A DNA stretch of 64,000 bases from NCBI GenBank assembly GCA_014529385.2, contig CM043953.1, forward strand, positions 83,057,838-83,121,837. The letters run 5' to 3'. The DNA comes from Adiantum capillus-veneris (Eukaryota; Streptophyta; Polypodiopsida; Polypodiales; Pteridaceae). The translations under genes were made by a program, and so were the position numbers. Below, piece by piece: positions 12,462-25,071 of the stretch; position 1 is the stretch's first letter; every line of letters begins with the position of its first letter. The notes beneath the pieces are model-generated. The model saw only the letters and a list, made by a program, of their open reading frames with translations, was not told the DNA's origin and did not search any database.

Positions 12462-13439
12462 TTAAGACCTTTAAATATACTTTTCTCATATTTAAGCTTT
12501 CGAAGTTTAAAAAAAAGAGCATGATGTATACGAGTGCTCAAAAAAAGTATAGGTTTAGTGTAATACCACCTACAAATTTTAAATTCTAGATTTGAAGGTG
12601 AGAAAACCTATGAAGTGTATAGAGGCTTAGTGTAAAAACACTCAAATATAGTAAATCTCAAGACTAAACTTATCATATCTGGATTTTCTAAGTTTTTGGG
12701 AAAAAGCACTATGAATCCAAGTGCTTGGAAAACCTAGGTTTGGTTCAATTAAATTTGGGTTTTAGTGTATTAATTAAAAATCCTAGCTAGATTCCAAGTT
12801 TGTTTTGAAGTAAACCAGAAAAAATTTGCTATTGTGCAAATGAACAATTTTTTAAACTCTAAAATTTTATGGTCATTGGATTTTCAAAAGAAAAGTTGAG
12901 ACACCTTCAATTAAGGAAAAGTAAAGTTAGAAAAGTAGATTCAAACCTTTTTTTTTAATGCTTTTGAAAGGTTAAAAATTGAAGGTTGAAAAGGTCCACA
13001 CTTTCCAAGCTTTAGAAAACGAGACATTTTGTATGGTTTTCTTTGACATGAATGAAGCACTGAGTGACATATGGAGGGTCTCTCCTTCCTTGAAAATTTT
13101 AAGCTGCATTATGTTTTAGTCATATATATATTTCTCTTCTCCTTTATTTTCCTTTTATCGTTTTCTTTTTGCAAAGTTGTGAGTGGATTTGCTAAAATTT
13201 AAAATTTATTCAAAACTCCTCACCAAATTTCTTAATCTCAAAGTTTTTATTTCTCACAATTTGAAAAAAATAAAAACTATTTTCAAAACATCTAAAATGC
13301 AAAAGTGAAAGGTATAGAAAATGAAAGGATTCTTGCAATTGAAAAGTCCAAAGACTGTTATGATTTATTGTACACAAAACACAATCAAAATTTTTTGCAC
13401 ACATGTGTAGCAACAAAATTGTGGGCAGAGTTATAGTCT
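12462..13439. other. AT-rich DNA, no recognisable gene
   Basis: AT-rich sequence with many short A and T runs. No protein resembles a known family. Confidence 0.5.
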
Positions 13440-13570
13440 TTTTTTTGTGCAAAACTCACAATTGTAAGTGAATGTATTATAAAGTCACTAGGATATATAC
13501 AAGACAACCTCAAGCTCATGCCGAGCCTTAAGGGACTAAGGGTTCCATTCTAGTAGCTAAGCTACAAGAA

Positions 13571-15005
13571 TCAAGAAACATAGTATTGCACATGGCACGA
13601 CTGGATGACAAGGGATGTCCAAAGCCAATCATCCGAGCTATACCTTTTACTTATCACATAAACTATCTCCTTGGTTTTTTGCATAATGTTTGAGAATCTA
13701 GCCACACAAAGGACGTTATCAAAGACACGAGAGTTTCTAGCCTTCCAGATATTACTAAAGAAATAATATCTGACAATCTGCATACAAATTAGCAGTGAAA
13801 AACTCTGGAACTGCTTTCCACCAAGGCACAAATCCCTCTTGAAAAACCCTATCTTTCATGTCTTTTGTATCCATTTGCACACCTTTCTTGCAAGGCCTCT
13901 AATAGATGGGCCTTCCAAGAAAAGATGGAGGAGGGCTTTGCTAGCCAATCTGCACCTTGAGAATCTATCAGGTCCAATACCACGCGCTTTAATCTTGTCT
14001 CCTGTCAACAAGGCCCCCCAAAGTCCCTTCCATAGACAAATCTTTATATATTGAGGACATTGTGGATTCTAGATGTTCTTCATGACATCTACCCATCGAG
14101 CCTTTGACCCATTGCTTCTTCCACTACTTGATTAACAGGGAGAACTAATCAGCCTCATGTACTAGCATTTGGTGGATTCCCTTGGTATTGGGTTTGTAGA
14201 AATGGCTACTCATGGGCCATTTCCAAGATTTTTACTCAAAGGTAGATTCATAGATTGGCATAAGAATACGGTCCAGGCCTTCTACAACCCTATGGACAAG
14301 TAACTTCTTAGTTCCATTAAGTTGAAACTAGGAAGCCACCTGGTCAAATGATTTCCAACAATTGCTATTTCTATCCCAAAAAGGGCTCAGTCATTGAAGT
14401 CCTCTATTGTTCTCCTTCTTGCAATCTCCCTCTAATAAGAGTTCAAGATAGTCCCAACAGCTTTAGATATCCAGGGGACCAATGGGAGATGGAGTTCTAG
14501 AGGTATCTAGTTAATTCACCCCATTCTAATGCCCTTGTTGCTCTATTACACTTTTCCATCAACTCTCCCATGATGACATTCAGTCTTATCCTAGCCCACC
14601 CCAAAGCTAGAATTTTTTTCATCTCTATCACTTTCCACTAGACACCTTCAGAACAAAGACTTGCCTCGTCCACCATATCCTTGGTCATAATAGCCCAAGA
14701 ATAGTCCTAATTTGCCATTGAGACCACAAACTTGGAGCACGGAGCCTCCACATGAACAACAAGGTTGAGGACTCCAAGGTCACCTTGGACCAACGGACCA
14801 GCGATAACATCCGACTTTGCCCTTTGCTACAACATTGAGGCTGAGTGTTGTTCCTCCATAAAAAACTTTTAACTGGTTTTAAAAATTCCTTCCAGCTACG
14901 ATTGGATATTTTGAGGAGAAGGTTGGTGAAGGCAATATAAGGAAGCATAAAAGAATCGATCACTCTAACCCGCGACTCCGGAAGGGAAGCAACACATACT
15001 CCCAT
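13571..15005 (-). pseudogene. LINE C-terminal region
   Basis: The frame 15005-14685 holds the post-polymerase LINE segment (PYIAFTNLLLKI, then KSFLWR and LVRWSKVTLESS). The frame 13831-13571 holds a zinc-finger-type LINE C-terminus (FFSNIWKARNSRVF). Stops and frameshifts lie between them. The order agrees with plant L1 elements. Confidence 0.7.
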
Positions 15006-15040
15006 CTTCTTATTTTCCTCTGAATCTTCTCAATAACCCA

Positions 15041-16186
15041 CTAAAACCTTTGCTTGTGAGTAACATCCACCCTCAAGGGGGATCCCAAATGCCTAAATAT
15101 CCTACCTTTAGACACAATCTCACTCGTCCAGATCGATGGGTCAAATGCATTATTTTCTGTTAGGGAGATGAATCTTGACTTCTTAGTACTACAGTTCAAC
15201 CCAAAAGACACAAAAAAAGTTTGCACAATCTCAAGGGCCTTTCTGGGCACTTGAGGGCATGATTTCAAGAAGAGGAGGGAGTCATCCACAAACATCTTGG
15301 CTGGAAGCTGATTGTTGCCGGCGGGTAGAGTTAACCCTTGTATTTTTCCCCTTTCAGTAGTAGCTTTGAGCATCTCTATTAGAGGATGTGAACCATTAGA
15401 AAATAGTAGCAGGGTGAGGGGGCACCCTTGCTCAATTGATCTTTTGGCTTCAAAGGATCCCACATTTATATCATTTAATAAGAGATCCGATATGCTATCG
15501 GCACCCAAAGTGTCTATAAGATGACAGAGGTGTGCCCAAAGCCCAATGATTTCATGAAATCTTGAATGAAGGACCATACAATCCTATCATAAGCCTTGTC
15601 TAGATCTAGCTTAAAAAGAATGCACTCCTACTTTCTGAAGGCGGCGTACTCAATACCAACTGTCATTGTCAGGATGTTGTCATATATAGACCTTCCTTTG
15701 ATAAACCCGTATTGATGAGGGAGATGGCTCTATCAAGTAGGGATTTCATTCTAAGAGCAGCTGGCTTGGAAATGATTTTGTATGCCATTGACATTGTAGT
15801 TACGGGATGCTAGTGCTTTAGCTATGAGGAAAAACCTGTTTTGGGATAAGCTTGATAAGCCCTCTTTTCACATTGAGATCAAAGGAACCCTTGACCAAAG
15901 ACTGGTTAGTCGTAATCTTGACTGGGATCTTGAGGTCATGCTAGAACTCCTTGAAGAATGTAGTGGTAATACCATCCCAAACAGGGGATTTCTCCTTGCC
16001 AAGGGCTTGCACTGCAAGAGAGAATTCATCTTCAGAGAAGGCAAACTCAAGACGATTGGATTCAGGTTGGGAAAATTTCATATTGACACTCTCAAGCAAG
16101 GTCACTCTGGCTTCATCCACCTCTTGAGAGTGGGTCTCTGATTGGACAATGATATGGCTAAGGTGATCAAGCATCATCCTAGCCAT
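15041..16186 (-). pseudogene. LINE reverse transcriptase
   Basis: 16186-15941 gives the N-terminal part (FAFSEDEFSLAVQALGKEKS, then the family's PDGI site as WDGI). 15577-15041 gives the palm: SIEQGCPLTLLLF corresponds to RQGCPLSPLLF, and KMFVDDSLLF is the catalytic (F/Y)xDD box. Both catalytic Asp residues are kept. The region between them is frame-broken. Confidence 0.85.
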
Positions 16187-16757
16187 TTTTTCCTGGTCTT
16201 GTGTAGCATTCCCATTCTCCTCTATGAGGGAGTGGAGGGAGCCGCGTCTCTTCTTGATTTTTAGGGGCCTAAAAGAATGAGCTTGGTTGGCGACCTACGG
16301 CTAGAGGAAGATCTCTCTAGATATCAGTCTTGGCCTCTTGACCTCCTCAAGCTATTGCTCGAGTAGATTGACTTTTACTTCCAACCACCTTTTGTGTTCT
16401 TCTTTGAAGGCCAGCCCATAAGCTTTCTTGGAGGTCAAACCAGCCACCTCCTCTTCAAGCTGCTTTAAGTGTTCTTCCCTAGCCTTTTTTATCCAAGGGC
16501 CTCAGCTTTTAATTTCCTTTTGAATACGTTGAGCAAAGAGGTCCCAAGATCTAGGTTTTTCAAGATTAACATCTTTATTGAGATTTTCCATAGCTTTTTT
16601 GGAAAGACTTCTTAATAGAGGGTCCTTGAAGATATGTGCCCCAATAACAAAAAGTGTCATAAAATATAATATCTAACTTTACCAAATTATTTTCTCATAT
16701 TAAACTGATCATTTAATGTGGGAGAATAAACGAGAACAAGAGTTAGAATAGAGACAT

Positions 16758-16958
16758 GTGCTTCTAGACTTGTCTCAACACGGGACCAAAAGGAGAGATG
16801 GTTGCATCTCAAAAGGGGTACAAAAGGAGATGGTCTATCAATGAGAAATGTGCAATAAGTGCTTCTAGACTTACCTCAGCAGGGGATCAAGAGGAGAGAT
16901 GGTTACATCTCAATAGGGGTCCAAAAGGACGCAGTCTATCAAAGAGCAATGTGCAACT
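16758..16958. repeat. 101-bp tandem duplication in the LTR
   Basis: The unit starting GTGCTTCTAGACTT occurs at 16758 and at 16859 with about 15 differences, so it is an older duplication. The truncated 3' LTR ends inside its first unit. Confidence 0.8.
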
Positions 16959-17027
16959 AATGAAGATTAAAAGACCTTAGGGTTAACTTCATTAAAGACC
17001 TCCAATGGTTAGTGTTAAAAGTCCTTT

Positions 17028-17300
17028 GACCTTAATCAAGCTAGGACTGAGCTGGAGGTGGTGAGCTGGAGGTGGGAACCCGACCTAAACTTAAGCAAGC
17101 TAGGGATGTGCTTGGGGTGGGAATCTTAAGCAAGCTAGGGCTGTGCTTGAGGTGGGAACCTTAAGCAAGCTAGGGTTGTGCTTGAGGTGGGAACTCAACC
17201 TAAACTTAAGCAAGCTAGGGCTGTGCTTGATGTGGGAACCCAACCTAAACTAAAGAAAGCTAAGGCTGTGCTCGAGGTGGGAACCCCACCTAAGGTGCTT
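17028..17300. repeat. short tandem array in the LTR
   Basis: A unit around AAGCAAGCTAGGGCTGTGCT followed by TGAGGTGGGAACC is repeated about six times with variable spacing. The related LTR at 58-60 kb has a different array at the matching place. Confidence 0.8.
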
Positions 17301-18464
17301 ATCATGCTTGATGACTAAGGTACTTGAGGTACTTGTCACATTTAATGAGGAAGCTGCTTGAGAAGATCCCTATGCATGGGGGGTAAGATGCGTGAGTAAA
17401 AAAGAGAACCTACTCACTTAATGAGGAAGTTGCTTGAGAAACTTCCTATGCATAAAAATCTCAAAGTTAGGGGAATTCTAAAAGAGCCCATGGGACACAT
17501 GTCAGACTCTCACTAAGCTTAACCACATGGTGTGCTTTAATGCTTTTGGTTGGGCTAAAGAGGGGTCCAATGAGATTCTACTTCCATCTAACAAATATCT
17601 AGATATTTTCAAGCTCTCTCTCTCTCTAAGGGGTAAGGAGGACACTTGTCAAAAGACTACCCATATGCTTGACTGTATGTTGGATGTGATTGGATAAGGG
17701 GAGAGGGGTCCAATGAGCTTGTAGCAAGTACAATTTTCACCCAAAGCAAGAAAGGGGGGTGCTAGGGCAATATACTCCACACACACACTCATTTTTGCAA
17801 GGCTATTCTCACTTGCTAAAAGTTGAGGAACACCACCTCCTTCTCCAAGCTTGTGAGAGTGAAAGCCTACACCAACACTCTTGTCTATGGAATGCAAATC
17901 CAACCAAGAGCTATGCTTCAATGCTTAAGCTTTCCATCTTCTCTTATATATGCTAGCAAGAAGAGTAATGATAAGTGAGGAACTATTTCTTTCTCCTATG
18001 GAATGTTTCTTCTTCCTCTTCCCTATCCTCATTCCCCGCTAGATCTCTCCACCTTCGAAGGTGTTTGAGACCTTGGGACTAAGGCTTGGGATAGTTAATA
18101 CTTTCTTCAAGTTTATGTTATGCTTGTGATGCATGAAGCTTTCCATCTTCATTGCATCACCTAGGTTACAAGGAACACAAAGATTTTATTGTACCAAGTC
18201 TCTCTTGATGGGAGAAACTACAATACAAATGCCTATTGGAGGAGGGACCGGCTCCATATAAATCCGGCCCTCAACTATTGTCATGTTCTCTAAACTCTCT
18301 CTCTTGCAAAAGTAATTTTCATGCCAAGTTAACTAGGTACCATGTTTATGTTGCTACCATCAATTAAGTTCACCCACTATGCTCACAAAGTAATCTCTCA
18401 AAAGTGATTCACGTAATTTCCTAATTCCGCTATTCTCAAAGTTCATAGGCCATTTCCATTACAT

Positions 18465-18476
18465 TGGTATCAGAGC
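18465..18476 (+). promoter_or_regulatory. tRNA-Met primer-binding site (chromovirus 1)
   Basis: TGGTATCAGAGC, one base after the LTR end. Confidence 0.95.
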
Positions 18477-18876
18477 ACTAGGTTTCTCTTTTCTTGCTTA
18501 AGAAGAGAGGTCCTTAAATAGCCTATTTATGGTTTATTTTGTTAATTATATTAGGGTAAGTGGGACTGGGATCTATTATCGGATTTGTTGAGCCCACTAT
18601 GTGGGATATGGTGCACACCTTGGGAGCTTTGGACTTAATAATGGAGTCTATTTATACTTGCATATGTCTTTACCATTATTGAGCCAAAAGAACTCCGAAA
18701 GGAGCTATCCCTCGACAACTTTGCTATGTTAGACTCACTCCACTACTCTCTATAATTAACCCATTCGAGTTGTGGGTGTAGATACTTAAGTGTCTATTTT
18801 CAAAGGCTAAGAGGAGTAGCAACTAAGGTTTTGAATTGCCAAAGCATACACTAAGTAAACACATAAGATTAATTAA

Positions 18877-20250
18877 CATGGCTGACAATAACCAAGAGAC
18901 TAGAATGAACATTGATAACTTTGATTTTGCACATGAAGGTGCTAATGATGATGCCCCCATGTTTGCTAATTATCTTGTCACTAGGTTGCAACAAGCTATG
19001 GGCAACCTTTGCAAGACGAAGTTACTCAACAACTTCGTGCTTATGGGATTTCCTTTCCTCTCCAAGAGGAGAGAGAGCTTACGAGGCCTCTTGAAGAGAC
19101 CCCCAAAAGAAGACTCTCTCCCATACGAGAGGAGGAATCCAAAGATCAAGAAAGCAATGAATCCCTAAACTCCTCCAAAGATGTGGCTTCACGAAGAAGG
19201 AGGACTAGACGATCGCCAACTCCTCCCAAGAGGAAACAGTTAATCCATAGTCCTTCTCCTCGTCACTCCAAAAGGGAAGAGAGGAAACCAAGGAAGAAAA
19301 GGGCAAGAAAGAGGTCACCCTCTTCTCTTTATTCTTCACCATCCTCTTCTACCGATGAAATCTATGGCTATTCTCCAAGAGGGGAGGACATCGCAAATAT
19401 TACCCTGCATGGCGAAGGTCACAAAAGTTAAAGAAGTTCAAAGAGGGAGGAAAGAGCATCTCTTTCTCACATATGATGGCACCTTCGGTGCTACCGACAA
19501 AGTATTGGCCTTCATCCCCAACAATTTGATGCGGCCTTTGGAGACAAGGGCTTCACAGAGTCCTCCAAGCTACACTATGTAGCTATGCACTTCCAAAAAT
19601 CGGCTCATCAATGGTGGGCTAGCCTTTGTGGCAACGGCAAAGCCCCAAAGACATGGAAAAACTCTACAAGTTTCCATCATGAAGCAATTCCTTGCAAGTG
19701 ATGCAAAGGACAAAGTGCTTACCAAATGGTGAAGTTTAAATCTTCTCTCTCATGAGTCTATCCACAAATATGTGGACAAGTTTGGGATTTACATCTCAAG
19801 ACTACTATCTTTCAAAAGATATACTTTGCCGTGCAAAAGAAAAAATTTTGTGCGAGATTACCCAAAGAGATGGCCGAGTATGTCAACTCTCAACGGCCTA
19901 GTTCTATCACCAAAGTAATCCACCACACCATGGTTGCTTCGTGCATCAATTTCCAACAAGGGGCTAGACGGAATGTCAAGCCGATGGAAAATAAAGACAA
20001 AAATGATGCCAAGGGGAAAACCAATGCCCAAAATTCTTACAAGGCTATTCCAATAACAACAACAATTGGTCCAAGGAGAAGGGAGTTTACAAAGGTAAAT
20101 ATAAACTCTCTCCTAAAGAGCTAGAATCTTTTAGTAAGAACCACAAATGTTTTAAGTGTGGGGAGCAAGGCCATGGTTATCGTCCTTGCCCCAAGAGAAT
20201 TGCCCGCAATGAGACTCCTAGAGTCTCTATGTTTCAAGCTCCAAAAGAGG
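18877..20250 (+). pseudogene. chromovirus gag with zinc knuckle
   Basis: ATG at 18877 (MADNNQETRMNIDNFDFAHE). A frameshift near 19005 leads into a basic, Ser/Arg-rich linker (19009-19431). The gag core follows in other frames: LTYDGTFGATDKVLAFI near 19470, then HQWWASLCGNGKAPKTW. It ends with a clean CCHC knuckle at 20139-20196 (CFKCGEQGHGYRPC). The Ser/Arg-rich insertion ahead of the gag core is notable. At least three frameshifts are present. Confidence 0.85.
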
Positions 20251-20294
20251 ATGCTCATTGCCAAGGATTTCTCCTTTCCCATGCTTGAGGAAAG

Positions 20295-20666
20295 ATGCAA
20301 GAGCATGATGCCTTTATTTTGTTTGACACTAGTTCAGCTCACAACTTCATATCCACGGAGTTGACCGCTAATCTAGGCATACAAGCCCACAAGATGGGAG
20401 ATGCATTGAAAGCCAATGGAGCTATCAAGGGGCAGGACGTCTCAATTACTTCTTTCATTGGAAAATTAAGGCTTCATGTCCAAATCTATTTGGACAAAGA
20501 GGATTTCTTCATCTCCCCTCTCAAACATGAGAATGTTATTTTTGGGGCACCATGGTTTAAGCACATGGCTTCCATCATGAAGTTCCTTGAAAGGAGAATC
20601 TACTTCACTAAAAAGAGCATGTACATAGATGCTAATGCGTTGGGGAACAACATATCCCTACAATAA
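20295..20666 (+). pseudogene. chromovirus protease
   Basis: The frame carries FDTSSAHNFISTELTANLGI, which corresponds to the retropepsin DTGASHNFIS segment (Gly changed to Ser). Downstream, HENVIFGAPWFKHM matches the family's ILGMPWL site. The active-site Asp is present. About 120 codons are open. Confidence 0.8.
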
Positions 20667-20760
20667 AGGGAATCAAGAGGAATTAGAGTGGTCTAATTTT
20701 CTAAAAGGATTCCAAGATGTTTTCATTGATGGCATCCCTAGTGAGCTATCTCTAAAATGA

Positions 20761-21857
20761 GGGATGATGACCATGCAATTGAGCTCCTATCAAGACGCTC
20801 ACCGCCTAAGAAGCCTCCTTATTGAGTTTCACAAGCTCAACAAGAGGAGATCATGAGGCAAGTGCATGAATTCCTTTAAAAAAAGGGGGGGGATGGTGAG
20901 GTCTAGCTCCTCTCCATTTCGTTCACCATTGCTTTTAGTGCAAAAGCAAGACAACACATATCACATGTGTGTCGACTATAGAGCACTAAATAAGATCACT
21001 ATCAAAAATAGATTTCCTGTGCCACGGGTAGAAAATCTATTTCATAATTTACAAGTTTTGGCATGACAAATGCTCCAGACGCATTCAAACTCATGATGGA
21101 CAAAAATCTTCAGGATATCCAAATTCTTTTGAAGAGTACAAGAAACACCTCCAGGTAACCTTTCAAGTTGTGAGAGAGAATAAGATTTTCATTAATCAAA
21201 AGAAAAGTGATTTTTTTCTACAAGAGATTCAATACTTAGGTCACATTATCTCTAAATATGGCACCCGTATGGATGCAACAAAGTTAGAGGTAATAAAAAG
21301 ATGGCCTAATCCAAGGAATCTACAAGAGGTATGAAGCTTTGTAGGTATGTGTGCCCATTACATGACTTAACAAAAAAATAACGTTAAGTATTCATGGACT
21401 ACAAAAGTACAAGAAGCTTTTGAGAAGTTTATCTCTCAACGTGTGTTCACACTACTAGATCTCTCAAAGCCATCTGAGCTCCAATCTGATGCTTGTGGTG
21501 ATTGCCTTGGAGCTATTTTGCTTCAAGAAGGGCATGCCATAGCATATGAGATTCAAAGACTCAAATTCAATAAGTGAGTATTGGGCAAATACAAAAAAAG
21601 CTATTAGCTATTCTATATGCCCTAAACACGAGGAAACACTATCTCTTGGGGACTCCATTCATCCTACGAATGGATCACAAAACCTCAAGAACTTCATGAC
21701 GCAAACCAAGCTCTCCGACAAACAAATGAGGTGGAAAAAGTTTCTTTTGCAATTTAAATTTCATATTTCTCACATTGTTGGCAAGCACAATCAAGTGGTC
21801 AATGCACTTTCACAACGACCAAGGGCAAATGTGGTGTCTATCATCAACTCACAATGA
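20761..21857 (+). pseudogene. chromovirus reverse transcriptase and RNase H, catalytic part deleted
   Basis: The N-terminal palm is recognisable at 20920-21060 (SPLLLVQKQDNTYHMCVDYR, then ALNKITIKNRFPVP). Just after 21066, MTNAPDAF joins almost directly to FEEYKKHLQV, so the stretch with the YxDD box is missing. The connection and RNase H follow (QYLGHIIS; ELQSDACGDCLGAILLQEGH). A copy with this deletion cannot reverse-transcribe. Confidence 0.85.
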
Positions 21858-21949
21858 TCTATCTTTTATGATAGATGAGTATGCTACTGACCAAGACTTT
21901 AAGTATGTAATTATAGCCTTTGCAATAGGAAAGAAACAAGAACCATTCA

Positions 21950-22243
21950 CCTTGAAGATGGTTATCTTCCAAACGGCAATAGGCTATGTGTTAATCACCC
22001 ATATAATACGAAAGTCATGTATGAATCCCATACTTCTCCTTATGCGGGGCAAAGAGGGATTCCATAGTCTACTCTTCGAGGAGTAGAAATGAATTTTTTT
22101 TGGTCTACCATGAAAAGTAAACATACAAGAGTATGTTTCAAAATGCGTGGTATACCAAAAGTTGACAATTGATCAAGGGAAGCAACTTGGATTGTTTGAC
22201 AGGCTTAACAAGAAAACACACTCTATGCTTGTCAAAAAGACTA
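21950..22243 (+). pseudogene. chromovirus integrase, zinc-binding part
   Basis: Near 22110-22190 the frame YVSKCVVYQKLTIDQGK matches the CxxC end of the HHCC integrase domain, with the second Cys changed to Tyr. The reading stops at the TTAA element. The frame resumes after it. Confidence 0.75.
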
Positions 22244-23585
22244 TTAACACTAGATAACAGGACACTTTTATGTCCTTGGACACTTTTGTGTCCTGTTAAG
22301 TGACCATTTTTCTTGAATTATTTGAAGAGTATGAAAATGAATTTCTAGGTGCTATATATCCACAAAGTTACCTTATGAGCTTAAAAAAACTTAGCATTTT
22401 TTTTTGAGTATCGATCTCACCATTAACCTTACTCTTGCACAACATTTTTGAACCTAAACTGTGTGAAAAAACGGGTCCTGTTTTTGGCTTTTTTTCAATT
22501 TTTTGCAACTATACCACTCTAAACTTCATGTTTATGAGGTTTAGATGGATAGAGATTAGGCCTTCATAGTTCTCAACATGTTTTGATGCTTGTAGAAAGA
22601 TCTAAGTGTTAAAATTGAAAGTTATGACCAATTTACAAGAATTGCATAATCCTGTTTTTTGGCCAAAATTAGCACTTTTATGATTTTTTAGGTGGCTTTC
22701 TTGATATCCAAATTCAATTTTGATTGTGTAAGTGCAATGTATAACATAACGCTAATCTTATTTGAGTTTTGGGGGACCTAATATGCTATATAGCATAGTG
22801 TATGATGATGGTTGAGTTTTTTGATTGCTGAAGAATACGATACATTTTAGAGTAGCAAGTATAACTTTCTCAATATTGCTAGTTTCTTAGACCAATTGTG
22901 TGTATTTTGTAGGTAGTAACTATATCTAATCATAGATTACAAACTTGGCTAGATATTAAGTAGTTTCTATGGGTTTCTAGAGGTCATAATGTTAAACCCA
23001 GTTTTTTCATGTTTGTTGTATTTAGCCCTTTATCATTGCCCCTAAGGTTCCAATTGTAAGAGATCCATTATTCCTTTGACATGCTCTATGGCTCCTTTTG
23101 AACCCAAAGGCCCAAAGGGAACTAATAAAACATGTATATAGTATCTGTATTGAGAGTGACTATAGAAACTTTGATGATAGGTCCGTAGAATGGCAAAAAT
23201 GCAACTTTTTTGTATCTTTTTTTTTGCCCAAAAAAAAATTAGTGAGGTAAAAGCAACCATATTTTTTGGTTACCAACCCATTGAAGTTAACGGGGCATTT
23301 TATCTCATGTCCTACAAAAATCCCCACTCTTATTTATATGCAATCAACTGTAAGAAATTGTTGTTTTGGGCAAAATGCACTGGTCCATCAACTTTGGAGG
23401 CTTGTAGTGACCAAGGGATGAGAAAAATTACAAGTTTCTCATTTTTTCCATATGTAGTAGTTATTGAACTATAAGCTCATGAAAGGATTTTTCAAAATGA
23501 GTGGATCTACTATGGTTTTGGAATTTTTTCCCAAAACCCTGAAAGGACACTTTTATGTCCTGTTAGGTTACCATTCGAGTGTTAA
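22244..23585. mobile_element. TTAA element copy 2
   Basis: It starts TTAACACTAGATAACAGG and ends CGAGTGTTAA, 1342 bases including both TTAA. Palindromes of the GGACA...TGTCC type lie at 22260-22275 and 22278-22293 (left) and 23545-23560 (right). It is a close relative, in reverse orientation, of the copy at 34339. If it is removed leaving one TTAA, the host integrase frame is continuous across the site. No transposase was found; it looks non-autonomous. Confidence 0.9.
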
Positions 23586-24510
23586 GGCACATCAAATGGT
23601 AACCCTCTTCAGATCTCAAATTTTCAAGAATCATGGATATCCAACATCTATAGTGTCGGACAAAGATCCTAGAATGACCAATAATTTCTAGAAGGGTCTC
23701 TTTTCGAATCTAAGAAGTAGATTAAATTTCTCTTTCGGCCTATCATCCACAAACGGATGACCAAAGTGAAATAACTAATCTAATGATCCTTGAATCTACT
23801 AAAAGCCTATGTCATGAAAGTAGATCAATGTTCTCAATGATAGAAGTACCTACCTCTTATAGAGTATGTGTACAATGACAGTGTACACACTTCTATGGGG
23901 AAAGCACGTTTTGAGGTTAAAGAGGGAAGATCCAAAAGTCCCTTACTACTTCAATTACAGGGGAAGATCTTCGCCGACCGTCGCTGATGATGAATAAATC
24001 TGAGACCTACAAGAATATTTTCCAAAGATTAAAGGGGTTATATTCATCTCACATAAAAGGCAAAAAGGGTTGTTGCTAATAAGCACAAAAGAGCCTTAGC
24101 ATTTAAGGAAAATAATTGGGTCTTGCTAAAGTTTCTCAAGGCTCATCTTAGGCATACTACCGACAAGATTCCTACGGACCACCAAGAGTATGATGCTAAA
24201 CTAGCAAAAAGATACTATGGTCCTTAAAATTCTTAAGCCAGTCAATGATATGGCATATCAATTGAAGTTGCCCAACCATTGGCTCATGCACCATGTTCTC
24301 CATGAGAACCTACATAAACCTTACAAAGGAGCACCATCAAAAGAATCAATAGTTGTTGTAGACCCTCCAAAAATCAAAGATCAAGAAGAAGTAATTCAAC
24401 CTGAGTCCATCCTATGACATGAAGACAAGGTATTAAGAGACGGTAAGATTATCTGACAATATCTTATTAAGTTTAAGAATTATTCTTTTAAAGATGCTAG
24501 ATAAATGCAA
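23586..24510 (+). pseudogene. chromovirus integrase core and chromodomain remnant
   Basis: After the insertion, HGYPTSIVSDKDPRMTNNF (near 23630-23690) is the second catalytic Asp region. The third-residue region is broken. The C-terminal part (KLPNHWLMHHVLHENLHKPY, 24265-24325) is the usual GPY-like end. A chromodomain-like tail follows at 24420-24500 (HEDKVLRDGKII, then QYLIKFKNYSF after a stop). Chromodomains direct integration to heterochromatin. Many stops are present. Confidence 0.8.
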
Positions 24511-24923
24511 AGAACCTAGCTTACGGATAATATGAACCGTGTCAATGCTTACAATGTTGCACTAGAGTAAGCATATGAAAATGCATTTTAAATGGAAAAT
24601 GTTTTGTCTTATAAGACTAGTTCTCTTTTTATTGTGCACAAATTTAAAAGTATGCATGCTTAGAATCATGTTTGTCGTGACGACGTCTCCCAAACACCAA
24701 GTAGAACTTGTCACTCTACTTTGAAAGTATGATATGGAATAAAGAGCAGACATGCTTGCGACAGCTACGTCTCCCAAGCGCCAAATGGACTAGTCATCCA
24801 TCTTGGAATGATGTCGTAGGGTAAAAAGGGATCCTCTACCCACTAAGAAACATGGACTAATGACTAGGCTTTATCTTCTCTACCTCATAGTCGAGAACGA
24901 CTATGATTTCAAGAGAGAGGTAA

Positions 24924-25071
24924 TGTCGTAAAATATAATATCTAACTTTACCAAATGATTTTCTCATATTAAACTGATCATTTAATGTGGGAGAATAAAC
25001 GGGAACAAGAGTTAGAATAGAGACATGTGCTTCTAGACCTGTCTCAACACGGGACCAAAAGGAGAGATGGT
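24924..25071 (+). repeat. 3' LTR of chromovirus 1, truncated
   Basis: The first 148 bases of the LTR follow a purine tract (AAGAGAGAGGTAA, 24911-24923) that is the likely polypurine primer. Identity to the 5' LTR ends sharply after AGATGGT at 25071. The next base already belongs to the RT of gypsy C. Confidence 0.9.

Larger units (their letters stand above)
13440..16654 (-). mobile_element. LINE (L1-like), 5'-truncated
   Basis: Non-LTR reverse transcriptase pieces run on the minus strand from 16650 down to 13571. A short T run near 13440 in plus sense would be its A tail. The endonuclease is missing because the chromovirus LTR begins at 16655. No LINE continuation is found on the far side of that element. 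The frames are heavily broken. Confidence 0.8.
16655..18463 (+). repeat. 5' LTR of chromovirus 1
   Basis: It starts TGTCATAAAATATAAT, ends ATTACA next to the PBS, and is 1809 bases long. The first 148 bases recur at 24924, and the whole LTR recurs inverted at 58111-60000. It contains two internal tandem repeats (16758-16958 and 17028-17300). Confidence 0.9.
16655..25071 (+). mobile_element. Ty3/gypsy chromovirus 1, defective
   Basis: Complete 5' LTR, tRNA-Met PBS, gag, CCHC, protease, RT, RNase H, integrase with chromodomain remnant, then a 3' LTR cut after 148 bases. The order is gypsy type. The YxDD part of RT is deleted and many frames are broken. A TTAA element splits the integrase. A second member of the family lies at 58.1-64 kb on the other strand. 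Confidence 0.9.

Noticed and set aside
22244-23585. CACTA (EnSpm) superfamily element, because the ends read CACTAG
   Set aside because: CACTA elements make 3-bp duplications. Here reading frames at two sites require a 4-bp TTAA duplication.
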